Source of the DNA: Pseudomonadota bacterium | GTDB taxonomy: Bacteria > Pseudomonadota > Alphaproteobacteria > GCA-2731375 | Reading direction: 5' to 3' | DNA: 56,424 nucleotides | Assembly (NCBI GenBank): GCA_027623205.1 | Contig: JAQBYC010000015.1 | Span: forward strand, 1 to 56,424 | In this document: positions 8,484 through 16,541 of the stretch, one piece after another | Layout: each line of letters opens with the position of its first letter | How positions within the stretch are numbered: position 1 is the first letter of the stretch | Translations under genes and position numbers: made by a program | The notes under the pieces: model-generated | What the model saw: the letters and a program-made list of their open reading frames with translations, nothing else | The model's database searches: none | What the model was told of the DNA's origin: nothing

Positions 8484-9629
8484 ATGACCAATGCAGTGAT
8501 TTCCGCGGATTGCCATCTCGACCTGATCTGGATGCCGCCCGATCTGTTCACCGCCAATGCACCGGCGGCGATGAAGGATCGCATGCCCTTTGTCACCGAT
8601 GGTCCGAAAGGGCCGATCTGGGTATCGAACAATGGCAGCCAGTTTGGTCTGCAGAACGGCATGGGTTCCGCCGGCCGCGAATATGTTCCCGGCGTGATCC
8701 ACCGCTCTGACCGCATGGCGGAACAGGGACTGTACGAGGATGGCAAGAAAGGTATCCGGCGTTTGACCGATCCGGATTTACGCATCAAGGATCAGGATCT
8801 GGATGGCGTCGTGGGCGAAGTGCTGTACGGCATTCTGGGCGCGTCGGCCCGGCTGAACGATCCACCGGCCGCCATCGTGATGATGCAAATCTACAACGAC
8901 TGGCTGGCGGATTTTTGCGCCACACACCCGCATCGCTTTGCCGGCATCGCCTCGATCCCCGGCCATGATATCGACGCGGCGGTGGCGGAGATTGAACGGG
9001 TCGCCAGGCGCGGCGCCGTCAAGGGCCTGGAAATTCCCTCCGTCGCGGGTGACAGGCCGCTGTATCACGAGCATTGGGAACCGGTATGGGCGGCATCGGC
9101 GGCGTCCAAACTGCCCCTGCATTTTCACACCGTTGGCAGCAACGCGCCAGACTTCGCGGCAATGGAACCGTTGGAGGGGCGGCGCGCCTTTGCCGTCTTC
9201 ATTACCGCCTTTCAAATGCAGATGGCCTACAAGCTGATGGAGATCATCTATGGCGGCGCCTTGGAGGCGCACCCCGATCTGAAGGTGGTTATCGGGGAAA
9301 GCGGCGTCGGCTGGATTCCCTATATCCTGGATCATATGGATCTGGAATGGGAGGATCAGTTCAAGGATCTGACCCTGACCATGAAGCCGTCGGCGTATTG
9401 GTATCGCCAATGCCATGCCACCTTCCAGAGCGATCCGGTCGGCATGCGTCTGGTCGACCTGCTGGGCGAGGACAACATCATGTGGGGCTCGGACTTCCCC
9501 CACCCCGATGGCATCTGGCCTGATAGCCAGGAATTTATCGAGCGGGAAATGAACCATTTGCCCGACGGCATCCGCCACAAAGTGACCTATGGGAACGCGG
9601 CCAAACTGTATGGTTTTCCACAGCCATGA
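8484..9629 (+). CDS. Amidohydrolase-2 family protein
   Basis: 381 aa from ATG 8484, preceded by AAAGG; an in-frame ATG at 8463 would add seven residues. The N-terminal metal site reads SADCHLD, so the second ligand of the usual HxH is Asp. Later motifs fit the family: LPLHFHTVGS, VIGESGVGWIPYILDHMD and MWGSDFPHPDG with the catalytic-loop Asp. It is cytoplasmic. Relatives act as decarboxylases or hydrolases on aromatic or cyclic acids. It sits 30 bp after the LeuB-like gene and runs into the acyl-CoA ligase, so the three form an operon. Confidence 0.85.
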   Translation: MTNAVISADCHLDLIWMPPDLFTANAPAAMKDRMPFVTDGPKGPIWVSNNGSQFGLQNGMGSAGREYVPGVIHRSDRMAEQGLYEDGKKGIRRLTDPDLRIKDQDLDGVVGEVLYGILGASARLNDPPAAIVMMQIYNDWLADFCATHPHRFAGIASIPGHDIDAAVAEIERVARRGAVKGLEIPSVAGDRPLYHEHWEPVWAASAASKLPLHFHTVGSNAPDFAAMEPLEGRRAFAVFITAFQMQMAYKLMEIIYGGALEAHPDLKVVIGESGVGWIPYILDHMDLEWEDQFKDLTLTMKPSAYWYRQCHATFQSDPVGMRLVDLLGEDNIMWGSDFPHPDGIWPDSQEFIEREMNHLPDGIRHKVTYGNAAKLYGFPQP

Positions 9630-9639
9630 GTCCCGCGCG

Positions 9640-11301
9640 GTGAACCTAACGCCTTGGGATGAAACCACCACCCTGGGCGAACTGCCGGGCCTTGCGGCCG
9701 CGCGCTGGGGTGAGCGCAAGGCGCTGAAGTTCAACGCTGAATGGGAAACCTTCAGCGACCTGTCGGCGCGGGTCGATCAGGTCGCCCGCGGCCTGATCGC
9801 GGCCGGCGTCGGCCAGGGCGACAGGGTCGGCGTCTGGCTGAACAATTGTCCCGAATGGATCCATTTGCTGTTCGCCATCGCCCGGATCGGCGCCATTCAG
9901 GTGCCCATCAACACCCGCCTCAGGACCGCGGATGCGGCCTATATCATTGGCCAGGCCGAATGCAGCACCCTGATCACCCACGATACCTGCGGCCCCATCG
10001 ACTATTGGGCCATGGTGCGGGAGATGGTGCCTGATCATGAGAGAGGCGCGGGCGGCGTCATCGCCTCCAGGGCGTTTCCGCAATTGGATCGGATCATCAT
10101 CAAGACCGCCGATGGCAAGGGCGAAGCCGCCACGGGCACAGGCACTTGGCGCGACCTGGGCAAGGTTCCCGAAGGCGACCTGGATGCCGAACTGGCCGCC
10201 CGGGCTGCCGCCGTTCGTCCGGCGGACCCGGCCTTTATCATGTACACCTCCGGCACCACCGGATTTCCCAAGGGCGTGGTGCGCGGCCATGGCTTTCTGC
10301 GCAATCAGGCGGACCGGGTCCGCATCCTGGGCACCACCGAGCGGGATGTGATGTACAACTACCTGCCGCTGTTTCATATCTTCGGATATCTGGATGGGCC
10401 CATGCTGTCCATGGCCACCGGGAACAGGCAGATTTTGAGCGAGACCTTCGACCCCGAAGCCTGCCTGGATGCCGTCGAGGCCGAGGGCGTGACGCAGATA
10501 TCGGGCTTTGAAACCCATATGATGGCGTTGATGGCGGCCCAGGAACGCCGGCCCCGGGACCTGTCCTCCCTGCGTACGGGGATCTTTGGCGCCGGCACCA
10601 ACAGCGCCGCGCCCATATTTCGCAAGGCCTTGAAAGTCATGGCGCCGCTGCGCCCCCTCACCGCCTACGGCATGACCGAGATTGGCGGCAATGCCTGCCT
10701 TTCGTTCCTCGACTCCACGGACGAGCAGATCTGCGAGAGCTCCGGCCACCCCTGCGATGGCTTTGATTTTCGCGTCGTTGATCCCACTTCGGGCCGGGAC
10801 CAACCCTTTGATACGCCCGGCGAGATCATCGTCAAGTCATACAACCTGATGCGCGGCTACTACAAGAAGCCCGAGGAAACAGCCCGGGCCTATACTGCCG
10901 ATGGTTGGTTTTTAACCGGCGATATGGGTTGCCTGCGGGCCGATGGCTACCTGCGTTTTCTCGGCCGTTACAAGGATATGCTGAAAATTGGTGGCGAGAA
11001 TGTGGATCCCATGGAGGTTGAAGCCTTTCTGCAAAGCCACCCCGAGGTGGCGCAGGCGGCGGTAATTGGCCATCCCGATGAACGTCTGACGGAGATGGCG
11101 GTCGCCTTTGTCGCGCCACGGCCGGGGCGGAATCCCAGCGAAGCAGACATTTTGGCCTATTGCCGGGGCCGGATCGCGTCTTTCAAGATACCCCGGCATA
11201 TCCTGTTCGTTCCCAGCCTGCCGATGACCTCCACCGGCAAGGTCCGGAAGGTGGAACTGCGCCAGCGGACCCAGCAAGGTCTGCGGAATAAAAAGCGGTA
11301 A
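9640..11301 (+). CDS. Acyl-CoA synthetase (AMP-dependent ligase)
   Basis: About 553 aa of the ANL superfamily. The P-loop YTSGTTGFPKG is near residue 201, adenine-binding YGMTEIGG near 341, GWFLTGDMG and GRYKDMLKIGGENV mark the hinge, and the C-terminal catalytic Lys lies in TSTGK near 530. It activates a carboxylic acid to its acyl-CoA through an acyl-adenylate. The start is uncertain: GTG 9640 falls just after the upstream stop, while ATG 9610 or 9589 would overlap the amidohydrolase gene. None has a strong ribosome site. The substrate is not readable. Confidence 0.88.
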   Translation: MNLTPWDETTTLGELPGLAAARWGERKALKFNAEWETFSDLSARVDQVARGLIAAGVGQGDRVGVWLNNCPEWIHLLFAIARIGAIQVPINTRLRTADAAYIIGQAECSTLITHDTCGPIDYWAMVREMVPDHERGAGGVIASRAFPQLDRIIIKTADGKGEAATGTGTWRDLGKVPEGDLDAELAARAAAVRPADPAFIMYTSGTTGFPKGVVRGHGFLRNQADRVRILGTTERDVMYNYLPLFHIFGYLDGPMLSMATGNRQILSETFDPEACLDAVEAEGVTQISGFETHMMALMAAQERRPRDLSSLRTGIFGAGTNSAAPIFRKALKVMAPLRPLTAYGMTEIGGNACLSFLDSTDEQICESSGHPCDGFDFRVVDPTSGRDQPFDTPGEIIVKSYNLMRGYYKKPEETARAYTADGWFLTGDMGCLRADGYLRFLGRYKDMLKIGGENVDPMEVEAFLQSHPEVAQAAVIGHPDERLTEMAVAFVAPRPGRNPSEADILAYCRGRIASFKIPRHILFVPSLPMTSTGKVRKVELRQRTQQGLRNKKR

Positions 11302-11496
11302 CTTGAGACCGTAGACCAAAGCGACCGCGATATCCCGCATGATTGCAGCCAATCGACTTCATCTGCCGCCTGTGCGCCAAAGTATCAGCTTGACTCCAAC
11401 CCGGCTCCACTCAATCATCGAACCATACGCTGGGTCTTCTGCCTGACCGAACAAGGCGACATTGGAAAAGAAATTCAGGGATATAGGGAGCACATC

Positions 11497-12507
11497 ATGA
11501 ATATCACGCGAATGATCAGCAGATCCTCGCTTGCGGGCGCGCTTGGTGCGATCGTATGGGCCACATTGTCGGCGCTGCCGACAGCCGCCCTCGCGGATTG
11601 CCCGCGCGGCGACCTGGACAAACGTTTTTGCGACGCTGACGGCGATTTGACGGCGGATTTGCCGACAGATGAAAGCAAATGGCTGAATCCCAGCACACTG
11701 ATCTTCGCCTATACACCGGTCGAGGATCCGTCGGTTTATAAAACGGCCTGGTCCGACTTCATCGCCCATATGGAAAAGACCACGGGCAAGAAGGTGGTGT
11801 TTTTTCCGGTCCAGTCGAATGCGGCGCAAATCGAAGCCATGCGCTCCGGCCGTCTGCACGTGGCCGGGTTCAACACAGGCTCGAACCCGCTTGCCGTGAA
11901 TTGCGCCGGTTTCGTGTCGTTCACCATCATGGCCAGCCTGGACGGGAATTTCGGCTATGAGATGGAGATCATCACCCACCCGGCCAGCGGCATCAAGAAA
12001 ATTGAGGATATGAAGGGCCGCAATCTTGCGTTCACGTCGCCGACCTCGAATTCCGGCTTCAAGGCGCCGTCGGCGATTCTCAAGGCCGAATTCAACATGA
12101 TCAAGGATCGCGATTTCAAGGCAGTGTTTTCGGGCAAGCACGACAATTCGATCCTTGGTGTCGCCAACAAGGACTATGACGCCGCTTCGATTGCCAATTC
12201 GATCAAGGCGCGCATGATCAAGCGCAATGTCATCAAAGAAAGCGATGTCATCACCATCTACAAATCGCAGACTTTCCCGACCACGGGTTTCGGGCATGTT
12301 TACAACTTGCATCCCGATCTCGCGGCCAAGGTCCGGGAAAGCTTCAGGACTTTCCAATGGATCAAGGCGGACGGCAGCAAGACATCGCTGCAAATCGAGT
12401 TTGAAAAGTCCAACGAGGGCAAATTTATTCCAATCACTTACAAGCAACATTGGGCGGTCATCCGGACCATCGACAAAGCCAACGACGTCTCCTACGCCTG
12501 CAAGTAA
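11497..12507 (+). CDS. phnD: Phosphate/phosphite/phosphonate ABC transporter substrate-binding protein (PhnD-like)
   Basis: 336 aa with a Sec signal peptide ending near ALADC. The oxyanion-binding region FTSPTSNSGFKAP matches the Ser/Thr-rich P-loop of PhnD/PtxB-type proteins, and the periplasmic binding fold continues with GKHDNSILGVANKDYDA. The mature N-terminus carries an extra segment, CPRGDLDKRFC followed by acidic DADGDLTAD, not found in canonical E. coli PhnD; it looks like a disulfide plus a calcium-type loop. It delivers its ligand to the PhnC-E-E complex encoded downstream. Ribosome site TAGGGAG precedes the ATG. Confidence 0.88.
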   Translation: MNITRMISRSSLAGALGAIVWATLSALPTAALADCPRGDLDKRFCDADGDLTADLPTDESKWLNPSTLIFAYTPVEDPSVYKTAWSDFIAHMEKTTGKKVVFFPVQSNAAQIEAMRSGRLHVAGFNTGSNPLAVNCAGFVSFTIMASLDGNFGYEMEIITHPASGIKKIEDMKGRNLAFTSPTSNSGFKAPSAILKAEFNMIKDRDFKAVFSGKHDNSILGVANKDYDAASIANSIKARMIKRNVIKESDVITIYKSQTFPTTGFGHVYNLHPDLAAKVRESFRTFQWIKADGSKTSLQIEFEKSNEGKFIPITYKQHWAVIRTIDKANDVSYACK

Positions 12508-12546
12508 GGCAACGTATGGCTCTGATCATGACGGAAGGGGACGTTC

Positions 12547-13416
12547 GTGCTACGCCTTGATGGGCTGGTGAAGACTTACCCGACTGGCGACAAGGCGCTG
12601 AAGAGCGTCACCCTGGAGGTGCCAAGAGGCCAGGTCATCGGCCTGATCGGCCCTTCGGGGGCCGGCAAAAGTACGCTGATCCGATGTATCAACCGGCTGA
12701 TCGAGCCTTCTTCAGGTTCGGTTACGCTGGAGGGTGTGGAGTTGACCACGCTCCGCCCGAGGGCCTTGCGCGCGCAGCGCCGCCGCATGGGCATGATCTT
12801 TCAGGAATACGCCCTGGTCGAACGCCTGTCGGTGATGGAGAACGTACTGTCGGGGCAACTCGGTTATGTCGGTTTCTGGCGCAGTTATTTCCGCAAATTC
12901 CCCCAAGCCGCAATTGATGAAGCGTTTCGACTGCTGGACCGGGTCGGCCTGGTCGATATGGTCGATAAACGCGCCGACGAACTGTCGGGCGGGCAGCGCC
13001 AACGGGTTGGTATTGCCCGCGCCCTGATCCAGAACCCAGCGATTCTACTGGTCGATGAGCCCACCGCAAGCCTGGACCCCAAGACCTCGCGCCAGATCAT
13101 GCGGTTGATCTGCGAGTTGTGCGAGGAACGGGGCCTTGCCGCCATCATCAACATCCATGACGTCGCCCTGGCGCAAATCTTCGTGCGCCGTATTGTCGGT
13201 TTGCGGGCCGGCGAAATCGTGTTTGACGGTCTGCCCAATAGCATGACCGCCGCCACCTTGACCGAGATTTATGGCGAAGAAGACTGGTCAGCAACGATCC
13301 GTGAGGCCGATGGAGATGATGACACCGACATCGACGATGCCCCTCGGCGTGCCGCGGGCGCCGCACCGCAGCATATACCTGAGATTGACCGCGACCGTCT
13401 CGCCGGGTTGACCTGA
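12547..13416 (+). CDS. phnC: Phosphonate-type ABC transporter ATP-binding protein
   Basis: 289-aa ABC ATPase starting at GTG 12547 after GGAAGGGG. Walker A is GPSGAGKST (35-43), the signature LSGGQ lies near 146-150, Walker B ILLVDEP near 167, and the switch histidine follows in INIHDV. The [13 protein letters not shown] stretch between Walker A and the signature is typical of PhnC. The last ~45 residues are an acidic, low-complexity tail. It energises import by the two permeases that follow 6 bp downstream. Confidence 0.9.
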   Translation: MLRLDGLVKTYPTGDKALKSVTLEVPRGQVIGLIGPSGAGKSTLIRCINRLIEPSSGSVTLEGVELTTLRPRALRAQRRRMGMIFQEYALVERLSVMENVLSGQLGYVGFWRSYFRKFPQAAIDEAFRLLDRVGLVDMVDKRADELSGGQRQRVGIARALIQNPAILLVDEPTASLDPKTSRQIMRLICELCEERGLAAIINIHDVALAQIFVRRIVGLRAGEIVFDGLPNSMTAATLTEIYGEEDWSATIREADGDDDTDIDDAPRRAAGAAPQHIPEIDRDRLAGLT

Positions 13417-13422
13417 CGTCTC

Positions 13423-14244
13423 ATGCCCGCCGCCGCCGATGCCGAGCTTATCCCCCTGCCACGACGCTGGAAGCGGCCGCCGCTGATCAAATCGGCGCGT
13501 TTACGATGGTCGCTTGGGATTTGCGCGGCGCTCTATCTCGCTGCGGCCTTCGGTACCATCGAGGTCAACTGGCTCCGCGTATGGGCAGGTCTGGACCGTG
13601 GCTGGGCCTTTGTCCTGGGCTTCATGAACCCGGACTTCGTCAGCCATTGGGCTGACATCAAGGAAGGCATATTGGAGAGCCTGGTCATGACCGTGACGTC
13701 GACGGCGATCGGTATCTTGATCTCCGTGCCGATCGGGCTTGGCGCCGCGCGCAATATCGCGCCCTTGCCGGTATATCTTTTCTGCCGCGGTATCATCGCG
13801 CTTTCGCGCAGTTTCCAGGAAGTCATCATCGCTATTCTGTTCGTTGCGATCTTCGGCTTCGGGCCGTTCGCGGGCGTCGCGACCCTGTCTTTCGCCACCA
13901 TTGGTTTTCTGGCCAAACTGCTGGCCGAGGATATAGAGGATTCCCGCGCCGACCAGTTGGAGGCTATCCGTGCGACCGGATCAAGCTGGCCGCAACTGAT
14001 GAACTATGCCGTGCAACCGCAAGTCATGCCGCGTCTGATTGGCTTGTCCATGTATCGGCTGGACATAAATTTCCGCGAATCGGCGGTGGTCGGCCTGGTC
14101 GGAGCGGGCGGTATTGGCGCGACCCTGAACACCTCGTTCGACCGGTACGAATTCGGCACCACGGCAGCCATTCTCATCACCATCATCGTGATTGTTATAC
14201 TGGCCGAATACGCCTCCGGCATGATCCGCGCGAGGTTACAGTGA
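13423..14244 (+). CDS. phnE: Phosphonate-type ABC transporter permease 1
   Basis: 273-aa inner-membrane permease with about six hydrophobic segments. The EAA coupling loop is visible in QLEAIRATGSSWPQLMNYAVQPQ. FRESAVVGLVGAGGIGATLN is the conserved C-terminal PhnE motif. It forms the translocation channel together with the next gene, as is usual for phnE1-phnE2 systems. Its TGA overlaps the start of the second permease. Confidence 0.9.
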   Translation: MPAAADAELIPLPRRWKRPPLIKSARLRWSLGICAALYLAAAFGTIEVNWLRVWAGLDRGWAFVLGFMNPDFVSHWADIKEGILESLVMTVTSTAIGILISVPIGLGAARNIAPLPVYLFCRGIIALSRSFQEVIIAILFVAIFGFGPFAGVATLSFATIGFLAKLLAEDIEDSRADQLEAIRATGSSWPQLMNYAVQPQVMPRLIGLSMYRLDINFRESAVVGLVGAGGIGATLNTSFDRYEFGTTAAILITIIVIVILAEYASGMIRARLQ

Positions 14245-15059
14245 TGCCGGTTTCCAGCGTCGGCGAAATTCAGGTCTGGCACCGCCGCGCGCGCGGCAAA
14301 CAGCTTGCCATCTGGTTCGGCTGGCTCTGTGGTGTCGCCCTGTTCATGTTTTGCTGGAATATCATCTCCGAGAAGACGACCTGGTTTTTCGTCTTTGATG
14401 CGCCGCGCATCGTCGGTGATATATCATCGCGCATGTTCCCGCCACGCTGGTCCTATGCCGAAAAACTTTGGCTGCCGATCTGGGATACCATGAACATCGC
14501 CACGCTGGGCACTATATTTTCCATTGTCATGGCGGTGCCGGTGGCATTTCTGGCGGCGCGCAACACCACGCCGAGCGCCAAATTCGTACGCCCTGTGGCG
14601 TTGTTAATCATCGTGTCTTCGCGTTCCATCAATTCCCTGATTTGGGCCTTGTTGCTGGTTTCCATCGTCGGGCCCGGCCTGTTCGCCGGCGTCATCGCCA
14701 TTTCCCTGCGTTCGATCGGCTTTGTCGCCAAACTTCTGTACGAGGCGATCGAGGAAATCGACCAGAACCAGGTAGAGGCCATCGAGGCGACCGGGGCCAG
14801 CCGTATCCAGGTCATCGCCTTTGGCATCGTGCCGCAGATCATGCCCGCCTTCGCCGGCATCACGGTGTTCCGCTGGGACATTAATATCCGCGAATCCACG
14901 GTGCTGGGTCTGGTCGGCGCGGGCGGCATTGGTTTGCAATTGCAGGCTTCCCTCAACGTCCTGGCGTGGCCCCAGGTGACATTGATCCTGATGGCGATCC
15001 TATGTTTCGTGCTGGCCAGCGAGTTGGTCAGCGCCCGGGTCCGCAAGGCGATTATTTGA
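14244..15059 (+). CDS. phnE: Phosphonate-type ABC transporter permease 2
   Basis: 271 aa from the ATG at 14244, whose A is the last base of the upstream TGA; GTG 14241 is an alternative. It is a multi-pass permease with the coupling loop NQVEAIEATGASRIQVIAFGIVPQ and the conserved IRESTVLGLVGAGGIGLQLQ. It is a paralogue of the preceding gene. No phosphonate lyase (phnG-M), phnX/phnW or phosphite dehydrogenase follows. After its stop the strand enters a 308-bp gap holding repeat copy 2. Confidence 0.9.
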   Translation: MPVSSVGEIQVWHRRARGKQLAIWFGWLCGVALFMFCWNIISEKTTWFFVFDAPRIVGDISSRMFPPRWSYAEKLWLPIWDTMNIATLGTIFSIVMAVPVAFLAARNTTPSAKFVRPVALLIIVSSRSINSLIWALLLVSIVGPGLFAGVIAISLRSIGFVAKLLYEAIEEIDQNQVEAIEATGASRIQVIAFGIVPQIMPAFAGITVFRWDINIRESTVLGLVGAGGIGLQLQASLNVLAWPQVTLILMAILCFVLASELVSARVRKAII

Positions 15060-15146
15060 AAGCTGGACATTCCGTCGTGGCCTCTCCGGCGGTGCGGCGG
15101 ATGGCGGCGATCGCAGATGCGCCGCCGGGATAAACGGTCGAATGTC

Positions 15147-15251
15147 TGGCGCAATTTTCAGTCAATTGGATTCGCTTTAATGATCCAGGTGACTGGTTCG
15201 ATAGCTCTTTTCTTAAAAGTCCGAGCATGTATAGAAGAAACATGCTCTAGG
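15147..15251. repeat. Dispersed ~103-bp intergenic repeat, copy 2
   Basis: It is close to copy 1 along its full length (shared GGATTCGCTTTA, TCTTTTCT and the terminal hairpin). The terminal stem GAGCATGTAT / AAACATGCTC has one mismatch and keeps the loop AGAAG and the following TAG. It has lost the first bases of the AGAGCAATT end, which here reads GCGCAATT. It lies between the PhnE stop and the FNR-like box and touches no gene. Confidence 0.88.
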
Positions 15252-15264
15252 CCCAGGATTGGTG

Positions 15265-15278
15265 TTGACCCGGGTCAA
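15265..15278 (+). promoter_or_regulatory. FNR/FixK-type operator upstream of the HPF gene
   Basis: TTGACCCGGGTCAA is a perfect 14-bp palindrome with the TTGAC-N4-GTCAA architecture of CRP/FNR-superfamily sites (consensus TTGAT-N4-ATCAA). It lies 90 bp before the HPF start codon, a distance that allows class II activation. The binding protein is not encoded here, so oxygen or nitric-oxide control is an inference. Confidence 0.6.
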
Positions 15279-15367
15279 GGTCCTGGCGGGTGATGCGGTT
15301 AAGCTGACCCATGAAAGCGAGGCCTCGGAGAGTTTCGCCATCTGCAATTTCAGAAAAGGAGGACTGA

Positions 15368-15727
15368 ATGGCTGATTTTTCCATCGAGATCTTGTTTCGC
15401 AATATGGATCACTCCGGCGCGGTGGAGGCGGACATCAGGAAAAAGATCGCGTCCCTGGAGCGGTTTTCCGATCATATCGTCGATTGCCGCGTTGTCGTCG
15501 ATGCACCCCACAAGCATCACCACAAGGGCGGTCTTTACGATGTGCACATCAATATCTCGATGCCCGGACCGGACATCGTGATCAATCGCACGGGTTCGCG
15601 GGACCACGCGCACGAAGACGTCTATGTCGCCATCCGCGATGCCTTCGCTGCCGCGGTCCGAAAGCTGGAGGATCATGTCAGAAAGGCCCGCGGCGATATC
15701 AAGACGCATTCCACCGGCCGAAGTTGA
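15368..15727 (+). CDS. HPF/RaiA family ribosome-associated protein
   Basis: 119-aa protein with the beta-alpha-beta-beta-beta-alpha pattern of hibernation-promoting factors: an N-terminal IEILFRNMDHSGAVEADIRKKIASLE helix region, then VVVDAPHKHHHKGGLYDVHINISMPG, and a C-terminal YVAIRDAFAAAVRKLEDHV helix. The short form lacks the C-terminal dimerisation domain of long HPF. The family binds the 30S A/P-site region and inactivates or protects ribosomes. It has a strong AAGGAGG ribosome site and an upstream FNR-like box, and leads an apparent operon with the ABC/FtsX/HlyD genes. Confidence 0.8.
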   Translation: MADFSIEILFRNMDHSGAVEADIRKKIASLERFSDHIVDCRVVVDAPHKHHHKGGLYDVHINISMPGPDIVINRTGSRDHAHEDVYVAIRDAFAAAVRKLEDHVRKARGDIKTHSTGRS

Positions 15728-15799
15728 TGCCGTGCGGCGGCGCCGGTACTTTCAAGCTGCGTAGATCGGAAAAGAGGCGTTCGGCGCCCAGGAGAGCGG

Positions 15800-16537
15800 A
15801 TGGAGGAAGATGGAAAACATGCCGGGGAATCGCGGACGCCGGTGTTCCGCACGGTAAACCTGACAAAGGTCTACCGCGGTGATGGCAACGACGTTTGGGC
15901 GTTACGCGGCATCGACCTTGCCCTTCACGAAGGCGAGATCGTGGTCCTGCTCGGACCGTCGGGCAGCGGGAAATCAACCTTCCTGAATATTCTTGGCGGG
16001 CTTGACCACCCCTCGTCGGGACAGGTTTTTTTCCGCCGCCAGGAGTTGACGGCCTTCGACGACAATGCGCTTACCCTTTACCGGCGCGACCATATCGGTT
16101 TCGTATTCCAGTTCTATAATCTCATTCCCAGCCTGACGGCGCGGGAGAACGTGGCGCTGGTCACCGAGATCGCCGCCAACCCGCTAACGCCGGAGGCGGC
16201 ACTTGCCCTGGTCGGCCTGGAAGACCGGATGGATCATTTTCCAGCGCAACTGTCAGGCGGCGAACAGCAGCGGGTCGCCGTGGCCCGCTCGGTCGCGAAG
16301 CGGCCGGATGTATTGCTGTGTGACGAGCCGACCGGCGCACTCGACAGCGCGACCGGGATCGGCGTGCTGGCAGCGATCGAGGGGGTCAACCGCGAACTCG
16401 GAACGACGGCGGTCATTATTACCCACAATGCCGGCATCGCCGCGATGGCGGACCGGGTCATCGCCTTTGCCGATGGGCGGATCGCGGGCATATCGGTCAA
16501 TGAAGAGAGGCTGCCGGCTCACGCCATAAGCTGGTGA
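15800..16537 (+). CDS. ABC transporter ATP-binding protein (MacB/LolD type)
   Basis: 245-aa ATPase. Walker A is GPSGSGKST (52-60), the [17 protein letters not shown]-loop region is the hallmark of the MacB/LolD subgroup, [14 protein letters not shown] lies near 150, and Walker B reads [13 protein letters not shown]. It pairs with the FtsX-like permease that starts 4 bp after its stop. With the downstream HlyD protein it would make a type VII-like tripartite exporter or a membrane mechanotransmission system; no outer-membrane TolC is encoded nearby. Confidence 0.9.
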   Translation: MEEDGKHAGESRTPVFRTVNLTKVYRGDGNDVWALRGIDLALHEGEIVVLLGPSGSGKSTFLNILGGLDHPSSGQVFFRRQELTAFDDNALTLYRRDHIGFVFQFYNLIPSLTARENVALVTEIAANPLTPEAALALVGLEDRMDHFPAQLSGGEQQRVAVARSVAKRPDVLLCDEPTGALDSATGIGVLAAIEGVNRELGTTAVIITHNAGIAAMADRVIAFADGRIAGISVNEERLPAHAISW

Positions 16538-16541
16538 TGCG

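Larger units (their letters stand above)
15060..15367. other. Intergenic region with repeat copy 2 and an FNR-like box
   Basis: This 308-bp gap contains about 85 bp of unassigned GC-rich sequence after the permease gene, then repeat copy 2 (15147-15251). An FNR/FixK-type palindrome follows at 15265-15278, then a leader ending in the AAGGAGG ribosome site (15356-15362) of the HPF gene. I see no coding potential and no clear terminator. Confidence 0.7.

Noticed and set aside
6045-8702. An 885-codon minus-strand frame extending the polyketide synthase upstream
   Set aside because: Family similarity stops at the Met encoded at 7103; the rest is antisense to the LeuB-like gene and reads as GC-driven shadow sequence.
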